DNA from: Marinilabiliaceae bacterium | Lineage (GTDB): Bacteria; Bacteroidota; Bacteroidia; Bacteroidales; Marinilabiliaceae | DNA length: 48,459 nt | Direction: 5' to 3' | Assembly: GCA_009777175.1 (NCBI GenBank) | Contig: WRMI01000018.1 | Span: forward strand, 1 to 48,459 | Part shown: in pieces, positions 1-7,667 of the stretch | Position numbering within the stretch: the stretch's first letter is position 1 | Layout: the number at the start of each line of letters is the position of its first letter | Made by a program: the position numbers and the translations under genes | The notes under the pieces: generated by a model | What the model was told of the DNA's origin: nothing | Database searches by the model: none | Seen by the model: only the letters and a program-made list of their open reading frames with translations

Positions 1-160
1 ATACTCTTGTATAAAATCGTAATTCATATTATATTTGTTTAAAATTTTTGCAAAGATAGACAATTCTGAAACAACGGCTTGTGTAAAAAAACGACTTTTT
101 TCATTAAATTTAGGATTTCGGCTTTCTCCACGAAAACTCTTTTGTCATCGGCAGTGCATT

Positions 161-973
161 TTAGTTATCGAAAAAGTCGGAACAAGCCTCATTTTCAGTG
201 AAATATTGTTTGGGCGTAAAACCGCTCATTGATTTAAAGTCATTAATGAAATGCGATTGGTCGAAATACCCGCTCAGGTATGATAAATCCAGCATATTCA
301 TTGCGTCATTTTGTTGTTTTTGAAATAGTACGAATTGAAAACGAATGATTTTCAAGTATTGTTTAGGACTAATTCCTATATGTTCGGCAAAAATCCGCTC
401 AAATTGTTTACGACACAGACACGCTTCCGAAGCAAGTTGACCGATATTGATATTTCCACAAGTTTTCTTAATCAATTCGACGATATGGTTTATTCTACGG
501 AACTCAAAGTCAGCGTAATTTGTTTTCAACAAACTTAAAAGATAACTTTCTGCAATGCTTACTCTTTGGTGAAATTCAGACGCATCACCCATTTTTTCTT
601 CCAAATCGCGACCTGCTTGTCCGATAAGATGTCGTAATGGAACATTTTGATTGCAAATTTCATGTAGCGGAAATTTGAAAAACGGCATTAGTCCCTGTGG
701 CTGAAAAACAATGGAAAAAACGGATAATTTTCCTTTCAATTCCATATCGTAAAAATCATTTTGATGACCGAACAATGCTACATTGTCCGACAAATATTTA
801 TTTACGGTCAATATTTTTGGGCGCTGAGTAAAATAAAGCATCAGTTCTGTCAGTCCGGTCGGAATAATCCGCTGAACACAGATTTCGTTTTTATCCAAAA
901 CGTTTTCAATAGCCCAATATCGTTTGATGTATGGGGCTAAAATTTTTGAAGGTGGCGCAAAATGTACAGGCAT
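161..973 (-). CDS. AraC-family transcriptional regulator
   Basis: This is a probable cytoplasmic DNA-binding regulator of about 270 residues. The N-terminal part, with an APYIKRYW motif near residues 13-20, resembles the sensor-like domain of AraC relatives annotated DUF6597. The C-terminal 100 residues form the two-helix-turn-helix AraC domain: IGQLASEACLCRKQFERIF is the first recognition region and YLSGYFDQSHFINDFKSMSG the second, followed by FTPKQYF. I start it at the ATG at 973 because relatives begin a few residues before the PYI..YW motif. An in-frame ATG at 1018 would add 15 residues with no family match. It lies 52 nt downstream of the VOC gene on the same strand and is a distant paralogue of the regulator at 1862-2608. 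The target genes cannot be told from sequence. Confidence 0.85.
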   Translation of the reverse strand: MPVHFAPPSKILAPYIKRYWAIENVLDKNEICVQRIIPTGLTELMLYFTQRPKILTVNKYLSDNVALFGHQNDFYDMELKGKLSVFSIVFQPQGLMPFFKFPLHEICNQNVPLRHLIGQAGRDLEEKMGDASEFHQRVSIAESYLLSLLKTNYADFEFRRINHIVELIKKTCGNINIGQLASEACLCRKQFERIFAEHIGISPKQYLKIIRFQFVLFQKQQNDAMNMLDLSYLSGYFDQSHFINDFKSMSGFTPKQYFTENEACSDFFDN

Positions 974-1025
974 AGTAATACTGAAAAAAGAGGGCTGCGG
1001 ATTTACCCGCAGTCCCATTCGTTAA

Positions 1026-1382
1026 CTATTCGTATAGTCCGATTTTGTTATTCTCGGAGTCAGTACACACGGCAAAATATCTGTTTCCTTCCGCTTCAAT
1101 TTTTTGTTTCGGAAGAATGACTTTGCCCTTCATTTGTTCTATCCGCGAAATGGCGGCTTCAATGCTATCGGGTACAGCAAAACTGACCACTGCGCCATTT
1201 TCGGACGGTTTGGCATGAGGCGAATGAACTATGGCACCTTCGCCAGTCGGGAAGCAAGCCATTTGTTCGCCGTTACCACAATCTATCGGCGTTAATTCCA
1301 ATTTGAACACCGAACTATAAAACTTTACCGCACGCTCAAAATCGGCGGTAGGTATTTCTACCCATGCAATTAATTTGTCCAT
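1026..1382 (-). CDS. VOC family protein (glyoxalase/bleomycin-resistance fold)
   Basis: This 118-residue protein is a single vicinal-oxygen-chelate module. It opens with the typical IAWVEIPTADFERAVKFYSSVF motif (shown here as IAWVEIPTADF then ERAVKFYSSVF) and ends with YFAVCTDSENNKIGLYE, the usual closing strand with a conserved D-P/S-x-G/N turn. Family members bind a divalent metal and act as glyoxalases, dioxygenases or drug-binding proteins, often as dimers; the substrate is unknown. The length fits the family. A TACTTTTG box lies 31 nt upstream of the ATG, so it probably has its own promoter and may be followed by the AraC gene in one transcript. Confidence 0.85.
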   Translation of the reverse strand: MDKLIAWVEIPTADFERAVKFYSSVFKLELTPIDCGNGEQMACFPTGEGAIVHSPHAKPSENGAVVSFAVPDSIEAAISRIEQMKGKVILPKQKIEAEGNRYFAVCTDSENNKIGLYE

Positions 1383-1412
1383 TTTGTTACTTTTTTAAGA
1401 TGAAACATAGCG

Positions 1413-1420
1413 CAAAAGTA
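1413..1420 (-). promoter_or_regulatory. Bacteroidetes -7 promoter box for the VOC gene
   Basis: Read on the minus strand this is TACTTTTG, a match to the Bacteroidetes -7 consensus TAnnTTTG. It sits about 30 nt upstream of the ATG at 1382. No well-spaced -33 TTTG is seen. Confidence 0.5.
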
Positions 1421-1469
1421 CAACTTGTGTTGCTGCAAATATTGTAAAAATGCGACATTCTTACTGCGT

Positions 1470-1841
1470 CTACAGTGTCATTACCATTTTGTATTCTTCC
1501 TGTTTCTTTTTAGGAAGTTTTTGTATCACTTCTTCAACAGAATGTTCTATCAATTCTTTGATGAGTTTATCGGGCACATCACTTGTCAAACAGACAGTAT
1601 TCCACAAAAGACCGTGTGTATGGGTGCCATGTCTGATGCCTTCGTATTTTTCACGAAGTTCAGATGACTTTTCAGGGTCACATTTCATGTCGACTTTAAA
1701 CTGTCCATCTTTCGGGTTCAGCCCTATGTAGGCAAACATCTTGCCCATTATCTTAAAGACCAGCGTTGTTTCATCAAAAGGGAAACTTTCGGTTGCACCT
1801 TTGACCGAAAGACAATAATCCCGAAGTTCTTCTATATTCAT
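1470..1841 (-). CDS. MmcQ/YjbR family protein
   Basis: The 123-residue protein matches the MmcQ/YjbR family along its whole length. It begins MNIEELRDYCLSVKGATESFPFDE (here in two parts: MNIEELRDYCLSVKG, then ATESFPFDE), continues with the KIMGKMFAYI strand and NPKDGQFKVDMKCDPE, and ends with the helix after HTHGLLWNTV. The fold is a CyaY-like alpha/beta domain proposed to bind DNA; the biological role is not established. It lies 20 nt after the AraC gene upstream, so the two are probably cotranscribed. Confidence 0.85.
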   Translation of the reverse strand: MNIEELRDYCLSVKGATESFPFDETTLVFKIMGKMFAYIGLNPKDGQFKVDMKCDPEKSSELREKYEGIRHGTHTHGLLWNTVCLTSDVPDKLIKELIEHSVEEVIQKLPKKKQEEYKMVMTL

Positions 1842-1861
1842 AAACTATTTCTAATATGTTT

Positions 1862-2608
1862 TTACTGTTCTCTTAAATTTGTCGGAGTATTTCCCGACAG
1901 CGTTTTAAAATCCTTAATCAGATGCGTATGGTCGTAGTATCCGCACTCAATGGCAGCAGATAACAAGTCTTTATTAGGATTGTTTCGCAAATATCGTAAA
2001 GCATTCTTGAATCTGTCTATTTTGGCAAATGTTTTTGGGCTTACGCCAATTGCCGATTTGAATTTTCTCTCGAAATGTCGTTGACACAAACAAACTTCGT
2101 AAGCGACTTTAGCGGGAGATAGTTGTCCTCTATGAAAGTAAATCAAATCAACGGCACGAATAATTTGTTTTTCAGGATGATACAGATATGGAATGCAATT
2201 AATCAGATAATTATTTGTATGTATTATCTTTTCTTCAATGGGTTGTTTTTCGGGCAGAATTTCATAAAACGACTTGTCAAATAATGTATCAACTAATGCC
2301 AATTCTACATCATTATCAGTAAATTCTTCAACAGGAACGCGGGTGAAGGCGGTAATTCCTGCGGGTCTGAAACGGATGCCGAACATTTCTACTGATTGCG
2401 GATAAGTGATTTCAAGAAATGAAGTCATTGTGCCGACAATCTTTGTAGAGAATGTTGATTTTGCCCTGTCGAACGAAAAAATAATATCTACGCAACCGTC
2501 AGGAAGGATTTTATGATATTTTCCTTCACCACCAAAACCATCGCTCATCCAATAAGTTTCGATGTATGGTGATAATAATTTATCTGGTTCGTATTCTATA
2601 TATTGCAT
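1862..2608 (-). CDS. AraC-family transcriptional regulator
   Basis: This is a 248-residue paralogue of the regulator at 161-973. It has the same layout: an N-terminal DUF6597-like domain with LLSPYIETYWMSDGF at residues 11-25, a P-DGCVDI motif (ILPDGCVDIIF), and a C-terminal AraC helix-turn-helix (VAYEVCLCQRHFERKFKSA and CGYYDHTHLIKDFKTLSG). It is the first gene of a likely minus-strand run AraC, YjbR, VOC, AraC. No TAnnTTTG box is evident just upstream. The effector and targets are unknown. Confidence 0.85.
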   Translation of the reverse strand: MQYIEYEPDKLLSPYIETYWMSDGFGGEGKYHKILPDGCVDIIFSFDRAKSTFSTKIVGTMTSFLEITYPQSVEMFGIRFRPAGITAFTRVPVEEFTDNDVELALVDTLFDKSFYEILPEKQPIEEKIIHTNNYLINCIPYLYHPEKQIIRAVDLIYFHRGQLSPAKVAYEVCLCQRHFERKFKSAIGVSPKTFAKIDRFKNALRYLRNNPNKDLLSAAIECGYYDHTHLIKDFKTLSGNTPTNLREQ

Positions 2609-2675
2609 ATTTTTTTCAGTAAATAAAATGTCAGTTGTGTGATGGCGTTTCTTTTTCTTTTGATTGTTCTTCTTG

Positions 2676-3632
2676 TTACCATATATTAAGAAGTTTCAAA
2701 ATTGGATTAAAAACAAATATTGATATTAAAACGGCAAAAGCAAAAAACACTAACACAAACAATCTATCCAATTTGTCGTATAAATAATCAAGTTTTTCAC
2801 CTAAAAGTATATTCGCTGTCCACATAAAAATTATTGAAGATAATGGCATAGTTGCAGTTGTAGCCAAAAAAATATCTTGCGTGTTTATTCCCCAAGCGAG
2901 AATTAATGAAGCGAGTAACATACAAATGAAGGTTCTTTTGAAATTTTTGAAAATTTTATAGTCCATCATAAACCAAATCATGATAGTTACTGCACAAAAA
3001 AGGATCAATTTCATATCTTCTAAATATGAAAAGTACTTGTTTGTCAAAAATGCCAATGGTATTATTACAAAAAATGCGGTTGATATTATTTTAAACCGTT
3101 TTTCGAGGTTATGTCTGCTTTTTTCATCTTTTCTTCTTTTTGCTTCGTCTAACAGTTCTTTTTTATTGACAATAATTTGTTCGTGTGTGATTGACAAATT
3201 ACTTATATCAAATATTTTGTAGTTTTTATCAAAATCCACTTTTCGTAATTTTCCGCCAAAATCAAATTTATAAGTTTCGTTTTCTTCTGTAGTAATCCAA
3301 ACATTGTCATATTCGGTATCTTTTGCATTATTAAAAACATATATTTTTTTATTTCGCAAGGTTTTATGTTTTGTTGCAGTAGTATATCCTTCTGCCTCAA
3401 AAGTTTTCTTAAAACCAATGGGATAAGCAAAATAATTTACCAAAAAGAAAAAAAATGTATCATCAATGCTTTGACCAATCTCAAGAACAAAAACATTTGG
3501 ATTAATTTCAGCGATTTCAAAAACCATTTTGCTTTTTAATCGGTTAGCATACACAATGAGCCAATCATTCAGAATTGTTTTCAATTCCTCCTTCGTACAA
3601 TTTTTTATGATAATGTATTTTTCTAACTTCAT
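2676..3632 (-). CDS. Unrecognised protein with C-terminal membrane segments
   Basis: I do not recognise this 318-residue protein. The first 180 residues look soluble, with mixed alpha/beta character and a basic stretch (DEAKRRKDEKSRHNLEKRFK) at the boundary. The remainder has about five hydrophobic segments: IISTAFFVIIPLAFL, LILFCAVTIMIWFM, TFICMLLASLILAW, a segment around LSSIIFMWTANILL, and LFVLVFFAFAVLISIFVF. An inner-membrane protein with a large cytoplasmic N-terminal domain is the simplest reading. The ATG at 3632 is preceded by a TATATTTG box. The gene ends 67 nt before the AraC gene. Confidence 0.7.
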   Translation of the reverse strand: MKLEKYIIIKNCTKEELKTILNDWLIVYANRLKSKMVFEIAEINPNVFVLEIGQSIDDTFFFFLVNYFAYPIGFKKTFEAEGYTTATKHKTLRNKKIYVFNNAKDTEYDNVWITTEENETYKFDFGGKLRKVDFDKNYKIFDISNLSITHEQIIVNKKELLDEAKRRKDEKSRHNLEKRFKIISTAFFVIIPLAFLTNKYFSYLEDMKLILFCAVTIMIWFMMDYKIFKNFKRTFICMLLASLILAWGINTQDIFLATTATMPLSSIIFMWTANILLGEKLDYLYDKLDRLFVLVFFAFAVLISIFVFNPILKLLNIW

Positions 3633-3696
3633 TTTAGGTATTCATTTTTTTAGCGTTTCGTTTTACCACTGCGCTGTCCGCCGCTTGCTGCTATCG

Positions 3697-3704
3697 CAAA
3701 TATA
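3697..3704 (-). promoter_or_regulatory. Bacteroidetes -7 promoter box for the membrane protein gene
   Basis: The minus strand reads TATATTTG, matching TAnnTTTG, about 65 nt upstream of the ATG at 3632. No convincing -33 element is visible at the expected distance. Confidence 0.45.
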
Positions 3705-3909
3705 GATGATTTTTTTCTGAAAAACTATCTAAAATTCAAAATTGAAATTCAATGTTTTGCATCATATCTAGTTTTGGAAGATATTCGATTGATTTTTAGA
3801 AAACATTCATTATATAAATTCTATAAAATATTTACTGATAACTGATTTTCTATTAATATATCACTCCTACGGAGTGTCGCATTCACTTACAACTGACAAC
3901 TAAATAAGG

Positions 3910-4308
3910 CTAAACACATTCCTCAACTTCGATGGTCTGATTTTTCATATCAATACGAAACGCTGTATTTTCAAAAAAATCTAAACCTAAAACACCCTCA
4001 TAATCAGACAGGATGCCATGCGCAAGAAAATCATATACCTGAACTTTCATATTGCGTTTTGTGTGTCCAAACGCTGAAAGGCTGTCAACTTTGAAAACAC
4101 CTACATCAATAATACCATTGGCTGTCTCTATTGCACCTTTTTCAGTTATATCCTTAACCGGATATTCTGCCAAGTGCAACGCATTAAAATCAAATGTTGT
4201 ACGTGTAGCGCCAGTGTCAAGTGCCATTTTCAATTCGTTTTCATCATCCAACCAAACGGTAACCAATATCATCCCGCTTTCTGGGTCTCTATTAAATTGA
4301 TAAGTCAT
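3910..4308 (-). CDS. Retropepsin-like aspartic protease
   Basis: This 132-residue protein has the hallmarks of the small bacterial clan-AA aspartic protease family. The catalytic motif is DTGA at residues 31-34 (MALDTGATRTTF), and the C-terminal part has the second conserved element GVLGLDFFENTAFRIDMKN. One such domain corresponds to half of a pepsin, so it would act as a homodimer, as retropepsins do. No signal peptide or membrane segment is seen, which suggests cytoplasmic action. Its ATG overlaps the stop of the 99-residue gene upstream by the ATGA arrangement, so the two are translationally coupled. The substrate is unknown. Confidence 0.8.
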   Translation of the reverse strand: MTYQFNRDPESGMILVTVWLDDENELKMALDTGATRTTFDFNALHLAEYPVKDITEKGAIETANGIIDVGVFKVDSLSAFGHTKRNMKVQVYDFLAHGILSDYEGVLGLDFFENTAFRIDMKNQTIEVEECV

Positions 4309-4604
4309 AGTTTTAGTGTTGAATAAAGGCTAATAATAGCGTTTCTTTTCTCGCGACGCGGAGTAACTCTGTTAAAGAAAAACGATTTTTTTTTGTATTG
4401 TTTGAGCAGAGGTTTGTCGCGATATGCTAACTCTCTTTTGTCATGGCTATGGTACAGCAAAACCCCTGCAATAGTCTGGTCAAACTCATCCTTTTCAGGA
4501 TTTCCCAACACGATCCACTCATCAGGATAACTTGCTTTGATGTCTTCGATGCTGCGTACTGCATCTGAAAATTCTACATTTTTATCTGTTATATCTGTTT
4601 TCAT
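4305..4604 (-). CDS. Hypothetical protein coupled to the aspartic protease
   Basis: I do not recognise a named family for this 99-residue protein. Its centre (DEWIVLGNPEKDEFDQTIAGVLLYHS then HDKRELAYRD) reads like a compact beta-rich soluble domain, and similar short proteins are often paired with retropepsin-like genes in Bacteroidetes and Cyanobacteria; that pairing is from memory. It is the first gene of a two-gene unit, shares 4 nt with the protease gene, and has a good promoter match upstream. A role as partner, regulator or substrate of the protease is inference only. Confidence 0.65.
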   Translation of the reverse strand: MKTDITDKNVEFSDAVRSIEDIKASYPDEWIVLGNPEKDEFDQTIAGVLLYHSHDKRELAYRDKPLLKQYKKKSFFFNRVTPRREKRNAIISLYSTLKL

Positions 4605-4634
4605 ATCACAAAAATATATTGTTTAAACGAAGTG

Positions 4635-4668
4635 CAAAGATAGTATAAAAATTCCAATTATACACAAA
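4635..4668 (-). promoter_or_regulatory. Promoter of the protease operon (-7 and -33 boxes)
   Basis: On the minus strand, TATCTTTG at 4642-4635 matches the -7 box and TTTG at 4668-4665 matches the -33 box, with a 22-nt spacer. The usual spacer is about 19-21, so this is close. The ATG at 4604 follows at a suitable distance. Confidence 0.55.
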
Positions 4669-4848
4669 CTGATAACAAATTTTCAAAATTTATAGTAGTT
4701 AAAAAATACTACTTTACAAAAATCAAAATAAATCGTTATCACCTCAAAAAAAATCATCAAAAAATTTTTCATACTCCGATTTGTCTTTTTCATTCCCCAA
4801 TTTTTCCGCTTCAGTCAGTTTTTTGATTTTTGAGATACACTTGCGTAC

Positions 4849-4856
4849 TATTTTTG
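4849..4856 (+). promoter_or_regulatory. Promoter of the former efflux operon
   Basis: TATTTTTG matches the TAnnTTTG -7 box and lies about 45 nt upstream of the ATG at 4901. TTTG copies are present at 4822-4825 and 4829-4832 but neither has the ideal spacing. The promoter seems intact although the operon behind it is broken. Confidence 0.5.
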
Positions 4857-4900
4857 TGCCGTTAAATATTTTCAAAAAATAATAAAAATAATAAAAATTA

Positions 4901-6063
4901 ATGAAAAATAAAATCACTATTTTAATGGTTGGGCTTCTAATCGTGTGTGGACAAATGTTTTCGCAACAAACTGCAGACATCGATGGTGTTCTGCGCCTGA
5001 CCGTAGAAGAAGCAAAAGACTACGCAGTTTTACACAATAAGAACGTGTGGAATGCGGGTTTGTCGGTGTCTGAAGCCCAAAAGAGGACATGGGAGATAAT
5101 TTCGGCAGGACTGCCGCAAGTAAACGCCAGCGTTGACTATTCAAATATGATGGGTTTTGCAATGTCGTTTGCAGGCATGGAAACGGACTTGTTGCAACCA
5201 AATACCGCGAAGAAGGCGACGAATACGAAATTGTTGTGCGTTACGCCGAAGAGTTTCGTCAGTCTCTTGATGACATTGAGAATATCAGACTTTACGGTGC
5301 TTCGGGGCAAATGGTGCGTTTGAAAGACGTGGGCGAGATAGTTGAATACTATAGTCCGCCGTCAATTCAGCGCGAAGACCGTCAGCGTGTTGTTACCGTA
5401 TCGATGGCGCTACATGACGTTGCGTTAGGCACCGTAGTAACCGAAATCAACGGTATAATAGCCGAAACCGAAATGCCGCAAGGCGTATCGGTTGTTCTTG
5501 GCGGTGCTGCCGCAGACCAGCAAGAAGCATTTGGCGACCTCTTTACGTTGCTGATACTGATAGTGTTATTGGTTTACATCGTGATGGCAACGCAATTTGA
5601 GAGCCTTCTCATGCCGTTTATCATCATGTTTACGTTGCCGTTTGCGTTTACAGGCGTATTTGTGGCGTTGTTCATAACAGGCACGCCATTAGGAATGTTG
5701 GCGTTGATAGGTGCAATAATGCTCGTTGGAATAGTGGTAAAGAATGGCATTGTGATGGTAGATTTCACTAACCTCTTGCGTGAACGTGGTTTATCGGTTA
5801 ATCAGGCAGTCATACAGGCAGGCAAATCGCGTCTGCGCCCCGTCTTAATGACTTCGCTAACAACCATTTTGGGTATGTTACCATTAGCGCTTGGCATCGG
5901 CGAAGGCTCCGAATTGTGGCAACCTATGGGTATAGCCGTAATTGGCGGCTTGACGATGTCCACGCTACTGACGTTGGTAGTGATACCTGTTGTGTATTCA
6001 GTATTTTGCAGTAGAATGTTGAAACGACAAAGAAGACGACAAATAATTGATGATAATGAGTAG
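4901..6063 (+). pseudogene. Fused remnants of TolC-like and RND efflux genes
   Basis: Two genes are joined by a large deletion. From 4901, a signal peptide (MKNKITILMVGLLIVCGQMFSQ) shown here as its first 13 residues MKNKITILMVGLL, then LTVEEAKDYAVLHNKNV and VNASVDYSNMMGFAMS, is the start of a TolC-type outer-membrane efflux protein, about 95 residues long. From about 5185, in another frame, GLVATKYREEGDEYEIVVRY continues into the C-terminal third of an AcrB-like RND pump, with transmembrane helices such as LLILIVLLVYIVMATQFES, the GMLALIGAIMLVGIVVKNGI helix pair and a proper stop at 6061. Missing are most of tolC, the whole membrane-fusion protein and roughly two thirds of the pump. The pump part is out of frame with the TolC start, so no working efflux system is expected. 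An internal GTG at 5236 opens a 275-residue frame, which could give a stray membrane fragment. Confidence 0.85.
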
Positions 6064-6091
6064 TTTTCAGTTTTCAGTTTTCAGTTTTCAG
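6064..6091 (+). repeat. Heptad array, 4 x TTTTCAG
   Basis: Four exact TTTTCAG units begin at the base after the RND stop codon. The reverse complement is CTGAAAA, of the same CTnAnnA form as the longer heptad arrays at 9193, 23718 and 32054. Confidence 0.9.
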
Positions 6092-6127
6092 AATTTTATT
6101 ATAAATAATTAAAAATCAAAAATTGTT

Positions 6128-6424
6128 ATGAATAAAGCAGTTTTTATAGCCTATAATCAGGCTCTTACAGAGGCGGTCAACAGCATTCTCGACCGCACCG
6201 GTATCAGAGGTTTTACCAAGTGGGCGGAAACTCATGGGCGCGGCACACACGGCGGCGAACCTCACTTTGGCACTCACACGTGGCCCGCCATGAACTCGGC
6301 AATACTCGCCATAATCGAACATGAAAAGGTAGAGGAATTGTTGGAAAGTCTCAAAAAATTAGACGCACGCGCTGAACAGCAAGGGTTGCGGGCTTTTGTG
6401 TGGAATGTTGAAGGAATGGTGTGA
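6128..6424 (+). CDS. PG0541-family transporter-associated protein
   Basis: The 98-residue protein resembles the small PG0541 family that follows RND efflux genes in Porphyromonas and other Bacteroidetes (order TolC, membrane-fusion protein, RND, PG0541). It looks like a PII/CutA-like ferredoxin-fold protein: an initial strand MNKAVFIAYN, a helix with ALTEAVNSILDRTGI, a His-rich stretch THGRGTHGGEPHFGTHTW at about residues 35-52 that could bind metal, and a last strand LRAFVWNVEGMV. It is intact although the efflux genes upstream are deleted. That makes it an orphan whose function, possibly control of the pump, may now be lost. The family name is from memory. Confidence 0.75.
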   Translation: MNKAVFIAYNQALTEAVNSILDRTGIRGFTKWAETHGRGTHGGEPHFGTHTWPAMNSAILAIIEHEKVEELLESLKKLDARAEQQGLRAFVWNVEGMV

Positions 6425-6448
6425 GTTAGATTTCTGTTTTCAGAATTT

Positions 6449-6478
6449 AGAGGCGTGGTTGGTTGCGCCTCTTTTTTT
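6449..6478 (+). terminator. Rho-independent terminator
   Basis: AGAGGCG at 6449-6455 pairs perfectly with CGCCTCT at 6466-6472 around a 10-nt loop and runs into seven T residues. It lies 25 nt after the PG0541 stop and ends the former efflux operon. The rest of the 6425-6807 gap shows only the promoter at 6772 and no gene. Confidence 0.85.
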
Positions 6479-6771
6479 ATATTATTTTTGTTGGGTAAAA
6501 AAAAGTGTTATTTTTGTGGTGTAAACAATGTAGTAGATACTTCGTCTTTTTCAAGCGGCAAGTGGCTTGAAATGAGGATATTCGATGGTTTGAGGGGAAA
6601 CTGTTGATGGTTATGGGCAGGAAAGGTGCGCGTGTTTATGCGTTGTGTGTAAGTTAGCGGAGTGTGCGACAGAACAATGGGTTGAAATGTTATGAGTTTG
6701 GAAAATTAAAGAAAAATTATTGAGAGAAAAATAAATTGAATGAAAATGCGTTATAGATAGAAAAATATTTG

Positions 6772-6779
6772 TACTTTTG
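6772..6779 (+). promoter_or_regulatory. Promoter of the toxin-antitoxin pair
   Basis: TACTTTTG matches the -7 consensus TAnnTTTG and lies about 28 nt upstream of the antitoxin ATG at 6808. No clear -33 box is seen. Confidence 0.5.
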
Positions 6780-6807
6780 TGCGGTTTAAAATTTAATATT
6801 ATGTATT

Positions 6808-7014
6808 ATGTTAGTTGAAAGAATTGCTAAAAATCAAATAGCCATTTCTTTTTCTTCCGAAACAGATGCCTTTGGTATTCAACGTTTGATAGATTATGCT
6901 AAATATTTGGAAGTAACGTCGCAATCGCAAGCCCACCAATCAGACGTAGATAACTTGGCGGACGAAATAAATACAACTTGGTGGAATAAAAACAAACATC
7001 GTTTTTTGAAATGA
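6808..7014 (+). CDS. Antitoxin of a PIN-toxin pair
   Basis: This 68-residue protein precedes and overlaps the PIN toxin by 4 nt (ATGA). It has an N-terminal strand (IAKNQIAISFSS), the QRLIDYAKYLEVTSQSQAHQ helix that is conserved in this small Bacteroidetes antitoxin type, and a C-terminal aromatic/basic tail, INTTWWNKNKHRFLK, suited to wrap the toxin. By analogy with VapBC systems it should neutralise the nuclease and repress its own promoter. The ATG at 6801 is closed by a stop after five codons, so 6808 is the start. Confidence 0.75.
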   Translation: MLVERIAKNQIAISFSSETDAFGIQRLIDYAKYLEVTSQSQAHQSDVDNLADEINTTWWNKNKHRFLK

Positions 7015-7463
7015 AAATTGTTATTGATGCTAACATTGTTTTTAGCGGACTGCTAAATTCCAATGGGAGAATCGGGGATTTATTGATAAATTCCAACCCA
7101 TATTTTTCTTTCATTGCTCCCGACTTTTTACGGACAGAAATATACAAACACTATGATAAGTTGCTGAAAGTTTCCAAATTAACACTTGAGCAATTATTAG
7201 AAGCGGAATACCATATTTACAAATCCATTACATTTGTTTCTGAAGAACAAATAAGTGATGACAGTTGGGCGTTTGCTAATGAACTCGTTTCTGATATTGA
7301 CCCGAAAGACATTGTTTATGTTGCTTTTTCCAGACAATTCGATTGTAAACTATGGACGGGAGACAAAAAATTGATTAACGGACTTGCCCCAAAAAAATAT
7401 CATAATATTTGGACAACAGATGATTTGTTTTTTATCAAAAGTAACAAACTGTTTTTTAGATAA
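7011..7463 (+). CDS. PIN-domain toxin (VapC-like ribonuclease)
   Basis: The 150-residue protein is a single PIN domain of the type annotated as a toxin component of a toxin-antitoxin system. The acidic residues that bind Mg2+ are visible: D6 in MKIVIDANIVFSG, E43 in FLRTEIYKHY, D100 in DIDPKDIVYVAF and D118 in LWTGDKKL. These proteins cut specific RNAs, often tRNA, when the antitoxin is lost. The active site looks complete, so the toxin is probably functional. It is translationally coupled to the upstream gene. The following 200 nt contain no gene. Confidence 0.85.
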   Translation: MKIVIDANIVFSGLLNSNGRIGDLLINSNPYFSFIAPDFLRTEIYKHYDKLLKVSKLTLEQLLEAEYHIYKSITFVSEEQISDDSWAFANELVSDIDPKDIVYVAFSRQFDCKLWTGDKKLINGLAPKKYHNIWTTDDLFFIKSNKLFFR

Positions 7464-7667
7464 ATAAATGAACCTAAAAGATGAGGAAAACCAGCGTGCA
7501 ACTGGCGACTTATAGCTCCGCAGACAATTTTGTGCGTAATTGAACATTTGTCGCCCGCATGAACGGTAGTGGAAGCCGCCGCTGCAGGTGAAGAGGCCGG
7601 GACATTGTAGGCAATGCGAGGGACAGTGCAGTGGGACAATGAGAGAGAAAATTAAAAAATGTAGAAT

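Noticed and set aside
35..232. Small plus-strand frame at the left edge
   Set aside because: Most of it is antisense to the AraC gene and the protein has no recognisable features.
4744..4980. A 78-residue minus-strand frame with a charged end
   Set aside because: It overlaps the efflux promoter and the TolC signal peptide and has a hydrophobic low-complexity start; no family match.
7464..7667. A small gene or RNA between the PIN toxin and the broken gene
   Set aside because: No start with a family match, no conserved RNA motif, and no promoter box was found.
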